Below, in pieces: positions 1 to 7,445 of a stretch of 9,023 nucleotides of DNA. The stretch comes from an uncultured Planctomycetaceae bacterium (GTDB lineage: Bacteria > Planctomycetota > Planctomycetia > Pirellulales > Pirellulaceae). The position numbers and the translations under genes were made by a program. Numbering within the stretch: the stretch's first letter is position 1; each line of letters starts with the position of its first letter. The stretch spans positions 1 through 9,023 of the forward strand of contig CAIYOB010001388.1 of assembly GCA_903927685.1 (NCBI GenBank). The letters are read 5' to 3'. The notes beneath the pieces are model-generated. The model ran no database searches and was not told the DNA's origin. It worked only from the letters and a program-made list of their open reading frames with translations.

Positions 1-31
1 GCCAGTGCGTTGTCCAAGCTAAGAATTGGGG

Positions 32-123
32 TTGGGTGGCTGGGGTCGAGCCACGAGGTACGAGTGGCGAGCCCCCAGTTTTTGCCACTGGGGGCTCGCT
101 GCACTCGACCCCAGGCACCCCAA
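32..123. repeat. Three-stem (cloverleaf-like) palindromic repeat element
   Basis: The segment folds back on itself at three levels. The outer arms 32-50 and 104-123 are complementary apart from one gap and one mismatch, including the perfect pairing of CTGGGGTCGAG with CTCGACCCCAG. The inner arms 68-79 (CGAGCCCCCAGT) and 87-98 (ACTGGGGGCTCG) pair perfectly over 12 bp around a 7-nt loop. On the left side between them, GCCAC (50-54) and GTGGC (64-68) can form a small side hairpin, giving a three-stem shape. No run of T follows, so it does not look like an intrinsic terminator, and I see no clear target-site duplication. From memory, very similar palindromes are dispersed in many copies in Pirellula-type genomes; that cannot be checked here. 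It could be a REP/MITE-like element or a structured RNA processing site. Confidence 0.75.
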
Positions 124-318
124 ATGCTGGCAGTGTCTGCATTTCGCAAGCTTACGATCAAGGCCGTGTTCGGGCTCGGTGTCTTTCGCTGAACCGCCTG
201 GTCGGTTCAGATTATCCATCCTGGCCAAAGGATACTCGCCGCCTAAACTGCAGTTTGCCGGTTCGGAGGTCGAAGACTTCTTGGGCAGCAAACACGGACG
301 TTGTGGTGAGAGCGAGCA
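124..318. other. Non-coding stretch between the palindromic repeat and the first gene
   Basis: Together with the repeat before it, this makes a little over 300 bases without a convincing gene. Reading frames here are short, lack good ribosome sites and run straight through the palindrome. The only clear structure is the perfect hairpin at 189-210, listed separately. I could not find a persuasive -35/-10 pair for the downstream membrane-protein gene. Confidence 0.5.
189..210. repeat. Perfect 8-bp inverted repeat (hairpin or operator)
   Basis: CTGAACCG (189-196) and CGGTTCAG (203-210) are exact reverse complements separated by six bases (CCTGGT). No T-tract follows on the plus strand (ATTATCC comes next), so a classical rho-independent terminator is unlikely. 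It lies about 110 bp before the first gene and could be an operator, an RNA hairpin in the leader, or the remnant of a terminator for a gene to the left of the window. Confidence 0.5.
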
Positions 319-1569
319 ATGGGATTGCGGCGAATCGCAGCGGGCGACCAACGGCGGCGGCGAGTTCTGATTGAAGAAAGCCTTGGGGTGGTCAACGCCG
401 AGGCGGACACGGAACCGTCGCGCCAGCCCGCCTCAAAACTGGGCCTGGTAACCGGCCATTCGTATTCCGATGCGGCCTGCCTGCAGCGGCAATCGCCCAG
501 CGTTGTCCTGCTGGCGGCGACTCCGTTTGCGCTCACCATAACCGTCCTGTCGTCCCTCGCGCTGTTGGTCGGCCTGCTGGCGGCCTACGAGCATTGGCGG
601 CTGTGGCCGGCGAGCCTGCTCCCTGCGCCCCTGTCCGTGCTGGATTTGGAGCGGCCCGGTAATCTGGCCGCCTGGGTCTGCTCGCTGCTGCTAGCAGCAA
701 CCGCGTTTCAAGGCGTTCAGATCTATCGCCTCCGGCGGCACAAGACGGACGACTATCGCGGCCGGTATCGCGTTTGGGTGTGGCTTCCGCTGGTCCTGTT
801 TGCGATGGCGGCCGGCCAGGCGACCGCGGTTCACCAGGACCTGCTGGACCTGGCGGCCGGACTAATTCCAGCGTCAGCGGGCCTGGATCACGCTTCGATT
901 TGGCCGCTGGCGGCGGCTCTGGCGTGGGTCGTGGTCGCCGCGCGTTTGGCGTTCGAGATGCGGGTCAGTCGCTGGGCCACCACGCTGCTGGCGATCGCCA
1001 CCGTGGGATATCTGGCCGGCCTGACGACCGCTCAGTTGACCGTCCCATCGATCGGCCAGTTGCTGGTTGTCTTTGCCAGCTCGGCCTTGATCATGGTCGG
1101 ACATCTGGGGGTTTTCGCATCCGTGCTGATCTTCGGCCGGCATGTCTATCTGGACTCCCAGGGCCTGCTGCCCGCCGTGTCCGCCAAGCCGCGACGCAAG
1201 AAACCCCGGGTGCGTGCGGTTGTCGAGAAGAAGAAACCCGCTCGCAAGAAGGTCGAAGAGCCGGCCCCCGTGGAATCGTCCGACGAGGCCGAGGTGGACG
1301 CGTCCGAAGCGCAGTCCGACCCCGAGCCTCAGCAGCAGCCGGAGCCCGAATTGCAGCAGTCGGAACCCGAGTCTCCGCAGCACGCTGAGCCGGAGCCGCA
1401 GGGAGCCTCGCGCCCCGTGCTGCAGCTAGGAGGTCGGGGGCCTGAGCCTGCCGACGAGGACGCGGACGACGAATCGGCGACTGCTTCGCCGGGGGAAAAA
1501 CTCAGCAAGACCGAGCGGCGGCGTCTCAAAAAGCTGCGACAACAGCAGCAGATGCGGCGGGCGGCGTAA
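319..1569 (+). CDS. Polytopic membrane protein with long charged C-terminal tail, function unknown
   Basis: I do not recognise a characterised family. The 416-residue product has a polar N-terminus (1-60), then about five to six hydrophobic segments near residues 63-90, 116-136, 151-170, 192-212, 218-238 and 245-273. Between the second and third lies a polar loop with RRHKTDDYRGRYRVW (about 139-153), which looks like a conserved motif. After the membrane part the tail is a basic Lys/Arg stretch (290-311), an acidic Pro/Gln/Glu stretch (about 313-385) and a second basic end containing KLSKTERRRLKKLRQ (394-408). The tail is presumably cytoplasmic and may bind an acidic partner such as nucleic acid or ribosome; this is inference. 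The ATG at 319 has a GTGAGAG purine stretch upstream, but the first 40-60 residues look unlike a structured domain, so the true start may lie further in. It ends 157 bp before gltX and is probably a separate unit. Confidence 0.7.
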   Translation: MGLRRIAAGDQRRRRVLIEESLGVVNAEADTEPSRQPASKLGLVTGHSYSDAACLQRQSPSVVLLAATPFALTITVLSSLALLVGLLAAYEHWRLWPASLLPAPLSVLDLERPGNLAAWVCSLLLAATAFQGVQIYRLRRHKTDDYRGRYRVWVWLPLVLFAMAAGQATAVHQDLLDLAAGLIPASAGLDHASIWPLAAALAWVVVAARLAFEMRVSRWATTLLAIATVGYLAGLTTAQLTVPSIGQLLVVFASSALIMVGHLGVFASVLIFGRHVYLDSQGLLPAVSAKPRRKKPRVRAVVEKKKPARKKVEEPAPVESSDEAEVDASEAQSDPEPQQQPEPELQQSEPESPQHAEPEPQGASRPVLQLGGRGPEPADEDADDESATASPGEKLSKTERRRLKKLRQQQQMRRAA

Positions 1570-1576
1570 AGTAACC

Positions 1577-1604
1577 TTGCCCGAATCGCGCAGACCGTTA
1601 GAAT
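1577..1604 (+). promoter_or_regulatory. Candidate sigma70-type promoter for the gltX-glnS cluster
   Basis: TTGCCC (1577-1582) and TAGAAT (1599-1604) are separated by 16 bp, a fair match to a housekeeping promoter. It lies just after the stop codon of the membrane-protein gene. It would give a leader of roughly 115 nt ahead of gltX, in which 1662-1678 can form a GC-rich hairpin (GGCGG paired with CCGCC, extended by two pairs past a bulge). There is no T-tract after that hairpin. Confidence 0.35.
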
Positions 1605-1726
1605 CATTACCCGTTGCCTATTTTGGCTGCCTCCCCCACCGATCGCCGCCGAAATGGTCTCCCGGCGGTTCCGCCCGGCCGCCAACCGCAGACGTCGTTG
1701 ACCGCTAGCCCCAGACTGTTGTATTC

Positions 1727-3298
1727 ATGGTCCGTACTCGTTTCGCTCCCAGCCCGACCGGCTATTTGCATATCGGTGGGGTCCGCACCGCATTGTTCAA
1801 TTGGCTCTTCGCCAGACAGCACGGCGGGCAGTTCATTCTCCGCATCGACGACACCGATCAACAGCGGAACGTCCAGGAGGCGTTGCAGCCAATCCTGGAC
1901 GGCTTTCGCTGGCTGGGCATCGACTGGGACGAAGGTCCGGACGTGGGTGGCCCCTGCGCTCCCTATTTCCAGTCCCAGCGGTCGGAACGCCACCAGGCGG
2001 CCGTGCAGGAGCTGCTGGCTCGCGGCTGCGCCTATCGCGATTACGCGCGAGTCGAGGAACTGCAGGCCGAGCGCGAAGCGGCAGAGCGGGAGAAGCGTTC
2101 GTTCGTCTACAGCCGCCGGTGGATGGCCGAGACGCCCGCCGACCAGGCCCGCTTCGAGGCCGAGGGCCGACAGCCCGTGGTACGTCTGAAGATTCCCCGC
2201 GCGGGCCAGTGCGTTTTTTCGGACCAGATTCGCGGCGAGGTGGCCTTCGATTGGGCGGCCGAACAGGACCACGTCATCCAGCGGCCGGACGGCTCGTGCC
2301 TGTATCACCTGGCCAGCGTCGTGGACGACCAGGATTTCGAGATTACGCACGTGATCCGCGCGGTCGAGCACCTGTCGAACACGCCCCGGCAGATTTTCAT
2401 CGCCCAATCGCTGGGATATCCGCTGCCCGTGTACGCGCACCTGCCCTACGTCGCCGAGCCGGGCAGCGCGAACAAGCTGAGCAAACGCAAGCTGAACCAG
2501 TACCTGAAACATCGCGACTTCAAAGCCCTGTACGATCAGGGTGAGCGGATCGCCAAGGCCATTCGCCTGCCGGTCGCCGCCGAGACGTTCAACCCGGTGA
2601 TCGTGGATTTCTATCGCGAGACGGGCTACCTGCCCGAGGCGATCATCAACTACCTGCTGTTGCTGGGCTGGTCGCTGGACGACAAGACGGAGAGTTTCAC
2701 GCGCGCGGAGATGATCCAGCATTTCTCCTTGGACCGCGTGAACCGGGCCCCGGCCAGTTTCGACCCGCTCAAGCTGCTCGCCTTCCAGGAACGCTACATG
2801 CGGGCCGTGCCGCTGGACCAGAAGATCAACCTGGTGCTGCCGTTCCTGCAAGCGGCCGGCCTGGTGCCCGTCCCGCCGCCGGCGGATGCGCAGCGGCAGC
2901 TGTCGGCCCTGGTTCAGGCTGCCGGAGATCGCCTCAAGATCGCCGGGGACATCCTGGATTTCGCCGACTTCTTCGTTGCCGACGACCAGCTGCCGTATGA
3001 TCAAGCGGCCTATGACAAACGGCTGGCCAAGCCGCCGCGAGCGGCCGAGCTGTTGCGCAAGTTCCGCGACCAGTTGGCGCTGGCCGAGCCGTTCGACGCG
3101 GCGGGCCTGGAATCGCTGCTGCAGCGGTTCATTCAGGCGGAAGACATCAAGATCGGCGACGTGATTCATGCGGTGCGCGTTGCCGTGACCGGCAAGGCGG
3201 TGGGATTTGGGATGTTCGAGACCTTGGAGATTTTGGGCCGGGAGCGTTGCCTGGCTCGCATCGAGCGAGCCTTGGCGCGGCTGGAGGCGGCCAGCTGA
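1727..3298 (+). CDS. gltX: Glutamate--tRNA ligase (GluRS)
   Basis: A class I aminoacyl-tRNA synthetase that charges tRNA-Glu with glutamate using ATP in the cytoplasm. The 523-residue product opens with the GluRS nucleotide-binding signature: [20 protein letters not shown], with HIGG at residues 15-18. It continues with [11 protein letters not shown] (38-48), the HLSNTPRQI block (215-223) and the KMSKS-type loop KLSKR (250-254). The [16 protein letters not shown] segment (301-316) and a helical C-terminal half resembling the anticodon-binding region follow. Two oddities are visible. The usual RG-[ED]-[ED]-H context reads RAVEH (211-215), and about 33 extra residues (within 255-290) separate KLSKR from the [15 protein letters not shown] block, where most bacterial GluRS have only a few. 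The ATG at 1727 directly precedes the conserved VRTRFAPSP, so the start is secure although no Shine-Dalgarno sequence is apparent. glnS follows after 48 bp on the same strand. Confidence 0.95.
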   Translation: MVRTRFAPSPTGYLHIGGVRTALFNWLFARQHGGQFILRIDDTDQQRNVQEALQPILDGFRWLGIDWDEGPDVGGPCAPYFQSQRSERHQAAVQELLARGCAYRDYARVEELQAEREAAEREKRSFVYSRRWMAETPADQARFEAEGRQPVVRLKIPRAGQCVFSDQIRGEVAFDWAAEQDHVIQRPDGSCLYHLASVVDDQDFEITHVIRAVEHLSNTPRQIFIAQSLGYPLPVYAHLPYVAEPGSANKLSKRKLNQYLKHRDFKALYDQGERIAKAIRLPVAAETFNPVIVDFYRETGYLPEAIINYLLLLGWSLDDKTESFTRAEMIQHFSLDRVNRAPASFDPLKLLAFQERYMRAVPLDQKINLVLPFLQAAGLVPVPPPADAQRQLSALVQAAGDRLKIAGDILDFADFFVADDQLPYDQAAYDKRLAKPPRAAELLRKFRDQLALAEPFDAAGLESLLQRFIQAEDIKIGDVIHAVRVAVTGKAVGFGMFETLEILGRERCLARIERALARLEAAS

Positions 3299-3346
3299 AC
3301 TGCAACCCGGCGGTCGGGCCTGAGGAAGTCCTGTTAACGAAAGTCG

Positions 3347-5104
3347 ATGCGACCTATGACCATGAACGAACGTGAGCCGAACGGTGTCGACAACGGCGCG
3401 AATCCAGACGAAGCAGCCAGCGGCCGGTCCCTGCATTTCATCGAGCAGATCGTCGAGGAGGATCTGCGCACCGGCAAGTACGGCGGCCGCGTGCAGACCC
3501 GGTTTCCTCCCGAGCCGAATGGCTACCTGCACATCGGGCACGCCAAGTCGATCTGCCTCAATTTCGGGTTGGCCGCCAAGTACAACGGCCTGTGCAACCT
3601 CCGCTTCGACGACACCAACCCCTGCAAAGAGGAACTGGAATACGTCGAGTCGATCATGGAAGACGTCCGCTGGCTGGGCTTTGACTGGGAGGACAGGCTG
3701 TTCTATGCCTCCGACTATTTCGAACAGCTGTACCAGTGGGCGGTCCAGTTGATCCGGGACGGCAAGGCCTACGTCTGCGATCTGACCGCCGAAGGCACCC
3801 GCGAGTATCGCGGCACGCTGACCCAACCCGGCCGCAACAGCCCCTATCGCGACCGCAGCGTCGAGGAAAACCTCGATCTGTTCCAGCGGATGCGGGCCGG
3901 CGAGTTCCCCGACGGCTCGCGGACGTTGCGGGCCAAGATCGACATGGCCCACCCCAACCTGAACATGCGGGACCCCGTCCTGTACCGGATCCTGCATGCC
4001 CATCATCATCGCACCGGCGACCAGTGGTGCATCTATCCGATGTACGACTATACGCACGGCCAGTCCGACTCGATCGAGAAGATCACGCACTCGATCTGCA
4101 CCCTCGAGTTCGAGAACCATCGGCCGCTGTACGACTGGTTCATCCGCGAGTTGGGGATCTACGCCCCGCAGCAGATCGAGTTCGCGCGGCTCAATCTCAC
4201 CTACACCGTGATGAGCAAGCGGAAACTGCTGGAACTGGTCAAGGAGGGCCGCGTCAACGGCTGGGACGACCCCCGCATGCCGACGATCAGCGGCCTGCGC
4301 CGCCGCGGCTACACGCCGGAGTCCATCCGCCTGTTCTGCGACCGCATCGGCGTAGCCAAGTTCAATTCCACGATCGACGTCGCCGTGCTGGAGAACTGTG
4401 TCCGTGAGCACTTGAACGCCGTCGCGCCTCGGGCGATGGCGGTCTTGCAGCCGCTGCGGGTGGTGATCGAGGACTATCCGGAGGGCCAGGTGGAGCAACT
4501 CGAAGCGGTCAATAACCCCGAAAACCCCGCCGCCGGCACACGCCAGGTTCCCTTCTCGCGCGTCGTGTACATCGAGCGGGACGATTTCCGGGAGGATCCG
4601 CCCAAGCAGTTTCACCGGCTGGCGCCCGGCCGCGAAGTCCGTTTGCGGTACGCGTACGTCATCCAGTGCCGCGAGGTGATTAAGGACGAGCGCGGGGAAA
4701 TCGTCGAGTTGCGTTGCACACACGATCCGCAGACGTTGGGCAAGCAGCCGGAAGGCCGCGCGGTCAAGGGCGTTATTCACTGGGTCTCGGCGCCCCACGC
4801 GGTGCGGGCCGAAGTCCGCGTGTACGACCGGTTGTTCACCACCGAGAATCCCGAAGACGTGGCGCCGGGCCAGGACTACAAGGCGAACCTGAACCCCAAC
4901 TCGCTGGAGGTGCTCCGCGATTGCCAGGTCGAACCCAGCCTGGCCGCGGCCGCGCCGGGCAGCCGGTACCAGTTCGAGCGGCTGGGCTACTTCTGTGCGG
5001 ATGCCAAGGATGCCGCGGCTGGCGCCCCGGTCTTCAACCGCACCGTCTCGTTGCGGGACACCTGGGCCAAGATTGAAAAGTCGCAGAAGAAAGGCCACCG
5101 CTAA
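3347..5104 (+). CDS. glnS: Glutamine--tRNA ligase (GlnRS)
   Basis: A cytoplasmic class I synthetase that charges tRNA-Gln directly with glutamine. The 585-residue product has the GlnRS-specific start of the catalytic domain, [20 protein letters not shown], with HIGH at 62-65. It also has LRFDDTNP (85-92), the [14 protein letters not shown] block (231-244) and the MSKRKL loop (289-294), then the beta-barrel anticodon-binding region from about 360 to the end. E. coli GlnRS has 554 residues; most of the difference is an N-terminal leader of about 25 residues rich in polar residues. I see no C-terminal YqeY-like extension of the Deinococcus kind. Three in-frame ATGs (3347, 3356, 3362) cluster at the start. 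The first is nearest to GAGGA (3322-3326), though that spacing is long, so the exact start is uncertain by a few codons. Its presence implies a direct Gln-tRNA route. The stop codon overlaps the next gene's ATG by one base. Confidence 0.95.
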   Translation: MRPMTMNEREPNGVDNGANPDEAASGRSLHFIEQIVEEDLRTGKYGGRVQTRFPPEPNGYLHIGHAKSICLNFGLAAKYNGLCNLRFDDTNPCKEELEYVESIMEDVRWLGFDWEDRLFYASDYFEQLYQWAVQLIRDGKAYVCDLTAEGTREYRGTLTQPGRNSPYRDRSVEENLDLFQRMRAGEFPDGSRTLRAKIDMAHPNLNMRDPVLYRILHAHHHRTGDQWCIYPMYDYTHGQSDSIEKITHSICTLEFENHRPLYDWFIRELGIYAPQQIEFARLNLTYTVMSKRKLLELVKEGRVNGWDDPRMPTISGLRRRGYTPESIRLFCDRIGVAKFNSTIDVAVLENCVREHLNAVAPRAMAVLQPLRVVIEDYPEGQVEQLEAVNNPENPAAGTRQVPFSRVVYIERDDFREDPPKQFHRLAPGREVRLRYAYVIQCREVIKDERGEIVELRCTHDPQTLGKQPEGRAVKGVIHWVSAPHAVRAEVRVYDRLFTTENPEDVAPGQDYKANLNPNSLEVLRDCQVEPSLAAAAPGSRYQFERLGYFCADAKDAAAGAPVFNRTVSLRDTWAKIEKSQKKGHR

Positions 5105-5532
5105 TGGCAGAGGATGTCGCAGGCATCACCATCCGCCCGGCCCACGTCGGCGATGCGGAGGCGATCGAGGCGTTGGTCGAGCCGTACGTCCAGCAGCGTG
5201 TCCTGCTGCGGCGTTCGCTGGAGGAACTACGCGACTTGACTCGCAACGGGTTCATCGCCGAACGCGACGGCCGGATCGTCGGCTTCTCGGCGGTCGATAT
5301 CTACTCCAAGAAACTGGCCGAACTGCAATGCCTGGCCGTCGCTCAAGATTGCCAGCGGTTGGGCATCGGCCACCTGCTCGTGCAAGCGTGCATCGACTGT
5401 GCCCGCCAGCACAAGGTCCTCGAACTGATGGCCATCACCGCCGCCGAAGAGTTCTTCCGCGGCTGCGGCTTCGATTACGCCCTGCCCGACCAGAAGAAAG
5501 CCCTGTTCATCAACACGCGGCCGCGGTATTGA
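5104..5532 (+). CDS. GNAT acetyltransferase resembling the N-acetylglutamate synthase catalytic domain
   Basis: A 142-residue stand-alone GNAT-fold enzyme, expected to move an acetyl group from acetyl-CoA to an amine. The acetyl-CoA pyrophosphate loop is QRLGIG (84-89). The sequence follows the GNAT domain of ArgA closely as I remember it. LVEPYVQQRVLLRRSLEEL (24-42) matches the ArgA segment LIRPLEQQGILVRRSREQL. LAELQCLAV (71-79) occupies the position of its EMACVAV strand, and the C-terminal LPDQKKALF (127-135) matches LPESKKQLY. The amino-acid-kinase domain of full-length ArgA is absent, as in short N-acetylglutamate synthases such as mycobacterial Rv2747. The likely reaction is acetylation of glutamate, the first step of arginine synthesis, but another amino-acid substrate is possible. 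The ATG overlaps the glnS stop codon (TAATG), so translation is probably coupled. The glutamate link to gltX and glnS supports the assignment. No membrane segment or signal peptide is present. Confidence 0.85.
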   Translation: MAEDVAGITIRPAHVGDAEAIEALVEPYVQQRVLLRRSLEELRDLTRNGFIAERDGRIVGFSAVDIYSKKLAELQCLAVAQDCQRLGIGHLLVQACIDCARQHKVLELMAITAAEEFFRGCGFDYALPDQKKALFINTRPRY

Positions 5533-5601
5533 AGTCTGCAGGCCGCCTTTGCCGAAGAATCCCTTAGCGCAAGACCATTGTTGGATCTTCTCCGGCACGT
5601 G

Positions 5602-5617
5602 ACGGCAGGATTGCCGT
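5602..5617 (+). promoter_or_regulatory. Small hairpin directly upstream of a ribosome binding site
   Basis: ACGGCA (5602-5607) and TGCCGT (5612-5617) pair perfectly around the four-base loop GGAT. The stem ends one base before GGGAG (5619-5623 region), the ribosome binding site of the small lipoprotein gene. It could tune translation, or protect a transcript end. There is no T-tract, so it is not a classical terminator for the preceding acetyltransferase gene. Confidence 0.3.
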
Positions 5618-5629
5618 GGGAGAACCACC

Positions 5630-5815
5630 ATGCGACGGATCGCAGCCCTCCTGTTTGTTCTATTCCTCCTCAGTTCGCCAGGCTGTCAAGCAGTATCCGA
5701 CTGTCTTCGTGACACCGTGTTAGGTGGCTTGGCAGAGGAATACGACACTTCTCGTCCTGCCAGTGAGCGCAGGGCGGCTTACGACGACTACGTACGCGAG
5801 GGCGACAACCGTTAG
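5630..5815 (+). CDS. Small predicted lipoprotein, function unknown
   Basis: The 61-residue product starts MRRIAALLFVLFLLSS: two arginines, a hydrophobic core (4-14), then SPGC with Cys19. This looks like a lipoprotein signal peptide, although Pro at the -2 position makes the lipobox atypical. The mature part would be only about 43 residues, with a second cysteine (Cys25), the stretch RDTVLGGL and a charged end rich in Arg, Asp, Glu and Tyr. I do not recognise it, though tiny lipoproteins with such a RDTVL stretch seem familiar from planctomycetes. A GGGAG ribosome site lies seven bases before the ATG, which favours a real gene. It begins about 97 bp after the acetyltransferase and ends 14 bp before the stop codon of the convergent kinase gene. 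The alternative is a chance reading frame with a plausible signal peptide. Confidence 0.6.
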   Translation: MRRIAALLFVLFLLSSPGCQAVSDCLRDTVLGGLAEEYDTSRPASERRAAYDDYVREGDNR

Positions 5816-5829
5816 GAGCACGTCCCGCG

Positions 5830-7350
5830 TCAGCCCACGGGTGCCCCGCTTGGCAAGCGGATGCGGAATGTGGCTCCAGGCTGCGGTCCGTCGTCGACGT
5901 CGATGCGGCCACCGTGCTGGCTTACGATCGTCCAGCACTTGGACAGTCCCAGGCCCAAGCCGCGCCCTGCCTCGCGGCCCGAAAAGTACGGATCGAACAG
6001 GTGCCGCCGGACTTCGGGCGGAATGCCCGGCCCGGTATCGGCGACTACGATTTCCACCCACTCCCTGCCATCCGACTCCGGCCCGGGCGCGCCGACCGCG
6101 TGCACGCTGACCTCGATCCGCCCGCCCAACCGCAAGGCTTCCAGCGAATTGACACACAGGGATTTCAACGCCGCAGCCAGATGCCCGGCATCCGCCGCAA
6201 TCGTGACAGGGGATGCGTTCGGCACGCGAACTAACGCCGTTTTTTGCGACTGGGCGTCGAGCGTCAGCTCCCCCAGCACTTGATCGACCAACGCCGCCAA
6301 GTCGATCGGTTCGACGCTCAAAGCCGGAGGCCGAGCAAACAGCATCAGGTCCGCAATCAGTTCGTGCGCGCGAAACGCCTGGCTGTTCATCACCGCCAGT
6401 TTGCGGCGGCGTTCGGGATCGGTCTCTTCGCGCAGCAGAGTTTGGGCTCGCGTCGAGATATTGGCCAGCGGATTGTTGATCTCGTGGCTGGCTCCATAGG
6501 CAAACGCTTGCAGCGCCTTGATCTTCTCCGTCTCCAAGGTCTTCGCGAACTGCTGTTCCAGTTGGCGCAGCCGGGCCAGCTTGAGGATCACGGCCGGAAG
6601 AACGTCGCCGGATCCCAGGCAATCGCCCAACCAGCGCTCCCGCACGCGACGCCGGTCTTCTGCGGATTCGGCCAATTCGTCCGCGGGCCGACGGTCCGCA
6701 GAACCGGACTCCTCAGCATCGGCCTGACTCGAGATTTCCACCGCGCGAGCCACGGTCGCCACGACCGCGTTCTGCGGTGATGGGGACGCCATGTCGCCCA
6801 ACCATTGGGCCAGCCAACTCGGCAGACAACTCGTCGCCCGGGACGCGAGGTCCGTGTCCGGCCCTGATGCCGATGCCGCCAGCCAGGCTCGCGCGTTGTG
6901 CAGCAATCCGAACAGGGTCGGCCACGCCGGGGCTGTGCGGACGCCGGGCGTTTCCACCGCACCGGACGGCTCGCCAGAGAACCTGGCCGCCAACCGTGAC
7001 ACGACAACCGAAGCCGTTGCCAATTCGATCCAAGCCGTCAGTTGGGACTCAGGGACCGCAGGAGCGTCGCCCGGACTGCCGTCGTCCCACCGCAGCACGC
7101 TCAGGCCGGATTGGGCCAGCCAAGCTGCGACATCCTGGACGGCGTCCGGCGGATCGGCCAGCCAGCACGGCGATCGGCAGACACTCCACAATAACAGCGT
7201 CGGCTCGTCGGTAAGCAGTCTGGTGAAACGAGCGACGGCTGCTTCCATGTCATCCGCCAGCAGACCGCCCAGCAATTCGCCGGCGCCGACGTGGGATAGC
7301 GGCAATCGCCAGCGCGGAGGTTCGGCGATCAGGGCGGGCAATCGAATCAT
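5830..7350 (-). CDS. Soluble sensor histidine kinase
   Basis: A two-component kinase expected to autophosphorylate on histidine and pass phosphate to the adjacent regulator. With the ATG at 7350 it has 506 residues. The C-terminal half is clear: an H-box ASHEINNPLANI with phosphoacceptor His289, preceded by a helical, coiled-coil-prone stretch (about 254-285), then a GHKL ATPase domain. That domain has the N-box Asn401 in CVNSLEAL, the G1 box DTGPG (438-442), the F-box LFDPYFSG (about 451-458) and the G2 box GLGLGL (464-469). The first 250 residues match no sensor domain I recognise. Residues around 30-90, with a stretch LLTDEPTLLLWSVCRS, could be a degenerate HDOD-like helical module. There is no transmembrane segment, so the signal is probably cytoplasmic or comes through a partner. 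A GTG start at 7374 would add eight residues but lies within a palindromic repeat; neither start has a clear ribosome site. It follows the regulator gene on the same strand. Confidence 0.9.
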   Translation of the reverse strand: MIRLPALIAEPPRWRLPLSHVGAGELLGGLLADDMEAAVARFTRLLTDEPTLLLWSVCRSPCWLADPPDAVQDVAAWLAQSGLSVLRWDDGSPGDAPAVPESQLTAWIELATASVVVSRLAARFSGEPSGAVETPGVRTAPAWPTLFGLLHNARAWLAASASGPDTDLASRATSCLPSWLAQWLGDMASPSPQNAVVATVARAVEISSQADAEESGSADRRPADELAESAEDRRRVRERWLGDCLGSGDVLPAVILKLARLRQLEQQFAKTLETEKIKALQAFAYGASHEINNPLANISTRAQTLLREETDPERRRKLAVMNSQAFRAHELIADLMLFARPPALSVEPIDLAALVDQVLGELTLDAQSQKTALVRVPNASPVTIAADAGHLAAALKSLCVNSLEALRLGGRIEVSVHAVGAPGPESDGREWVEIVVADTGPGIPPEVRRHLFDPYFSGREAGRGLGLGLSKCWTIVSQHGGRIDVDDGPQPGATFRIRLPSGAPVG

Positions 7351-7369
7351 GGCAGCGGACCGAAAACGA

Positions 7370-7404
7370 AACACGCGTGCAGGGTGGCGAGCCCAACACG
7401 CGTG
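7370..7404. repeat. Pair of identical 10-bp repeats with a palindromic core between regulator and kinase genes
   Basis: AACACGCGTG occurs at 7370-7379 and 7395-7404, 25 bp start to start. Each copy contains the perfect 8-bp palindrome CACGCGTG. The pair lies in the gap between the response-regulator stop codon (7446) and the kinase start, in the position of an operator for an internal promoter or an RNA-level control site. The spacing, a little over two helical turns, could suit two bound protein units. Confidence 0.45.
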
Positions 7405-7445
7405 GTGAAACGGTGTCTGACGTCAAGGCGGAGCCGTCAACAGAC

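Noticed and set aside
10..192. Short plus-strand reading frame across the palindromic repeat
   Set aside because: It starts with TTG, has no ribosome site and runs through both arms of the inverted repeat; such peptides are typical spurious calls over repeats.
19..351. Minus-strand reading frame over the left intergenic region
   Set aside because: It spans the palindrome and the 189-210 hairpin and overlaps the start of the membrane-protein gene; no domain or signal is visible.
3306..3318. Small CCCG/CGGG inverted repeat between gltX and glnS as a terminator
   Set aside because: Only four base pairs and no T-tract, and the genes are 48 bp apart on the same strand; chance pairing in GC-rich DNA is more likely.
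1607..5098. Very long minus-strand reading frame (1163 codons) antisense to gltX and most of glnS
   Set aside because: Its codons are in exact register with gltX and glnS, which happen to share a frame. It stays open only because those genes avoid TTA, CTA and TCA, expected in GC-rich DNA. The translation has no recognisable domain, while the sense strand has two unmistakable synthetases.
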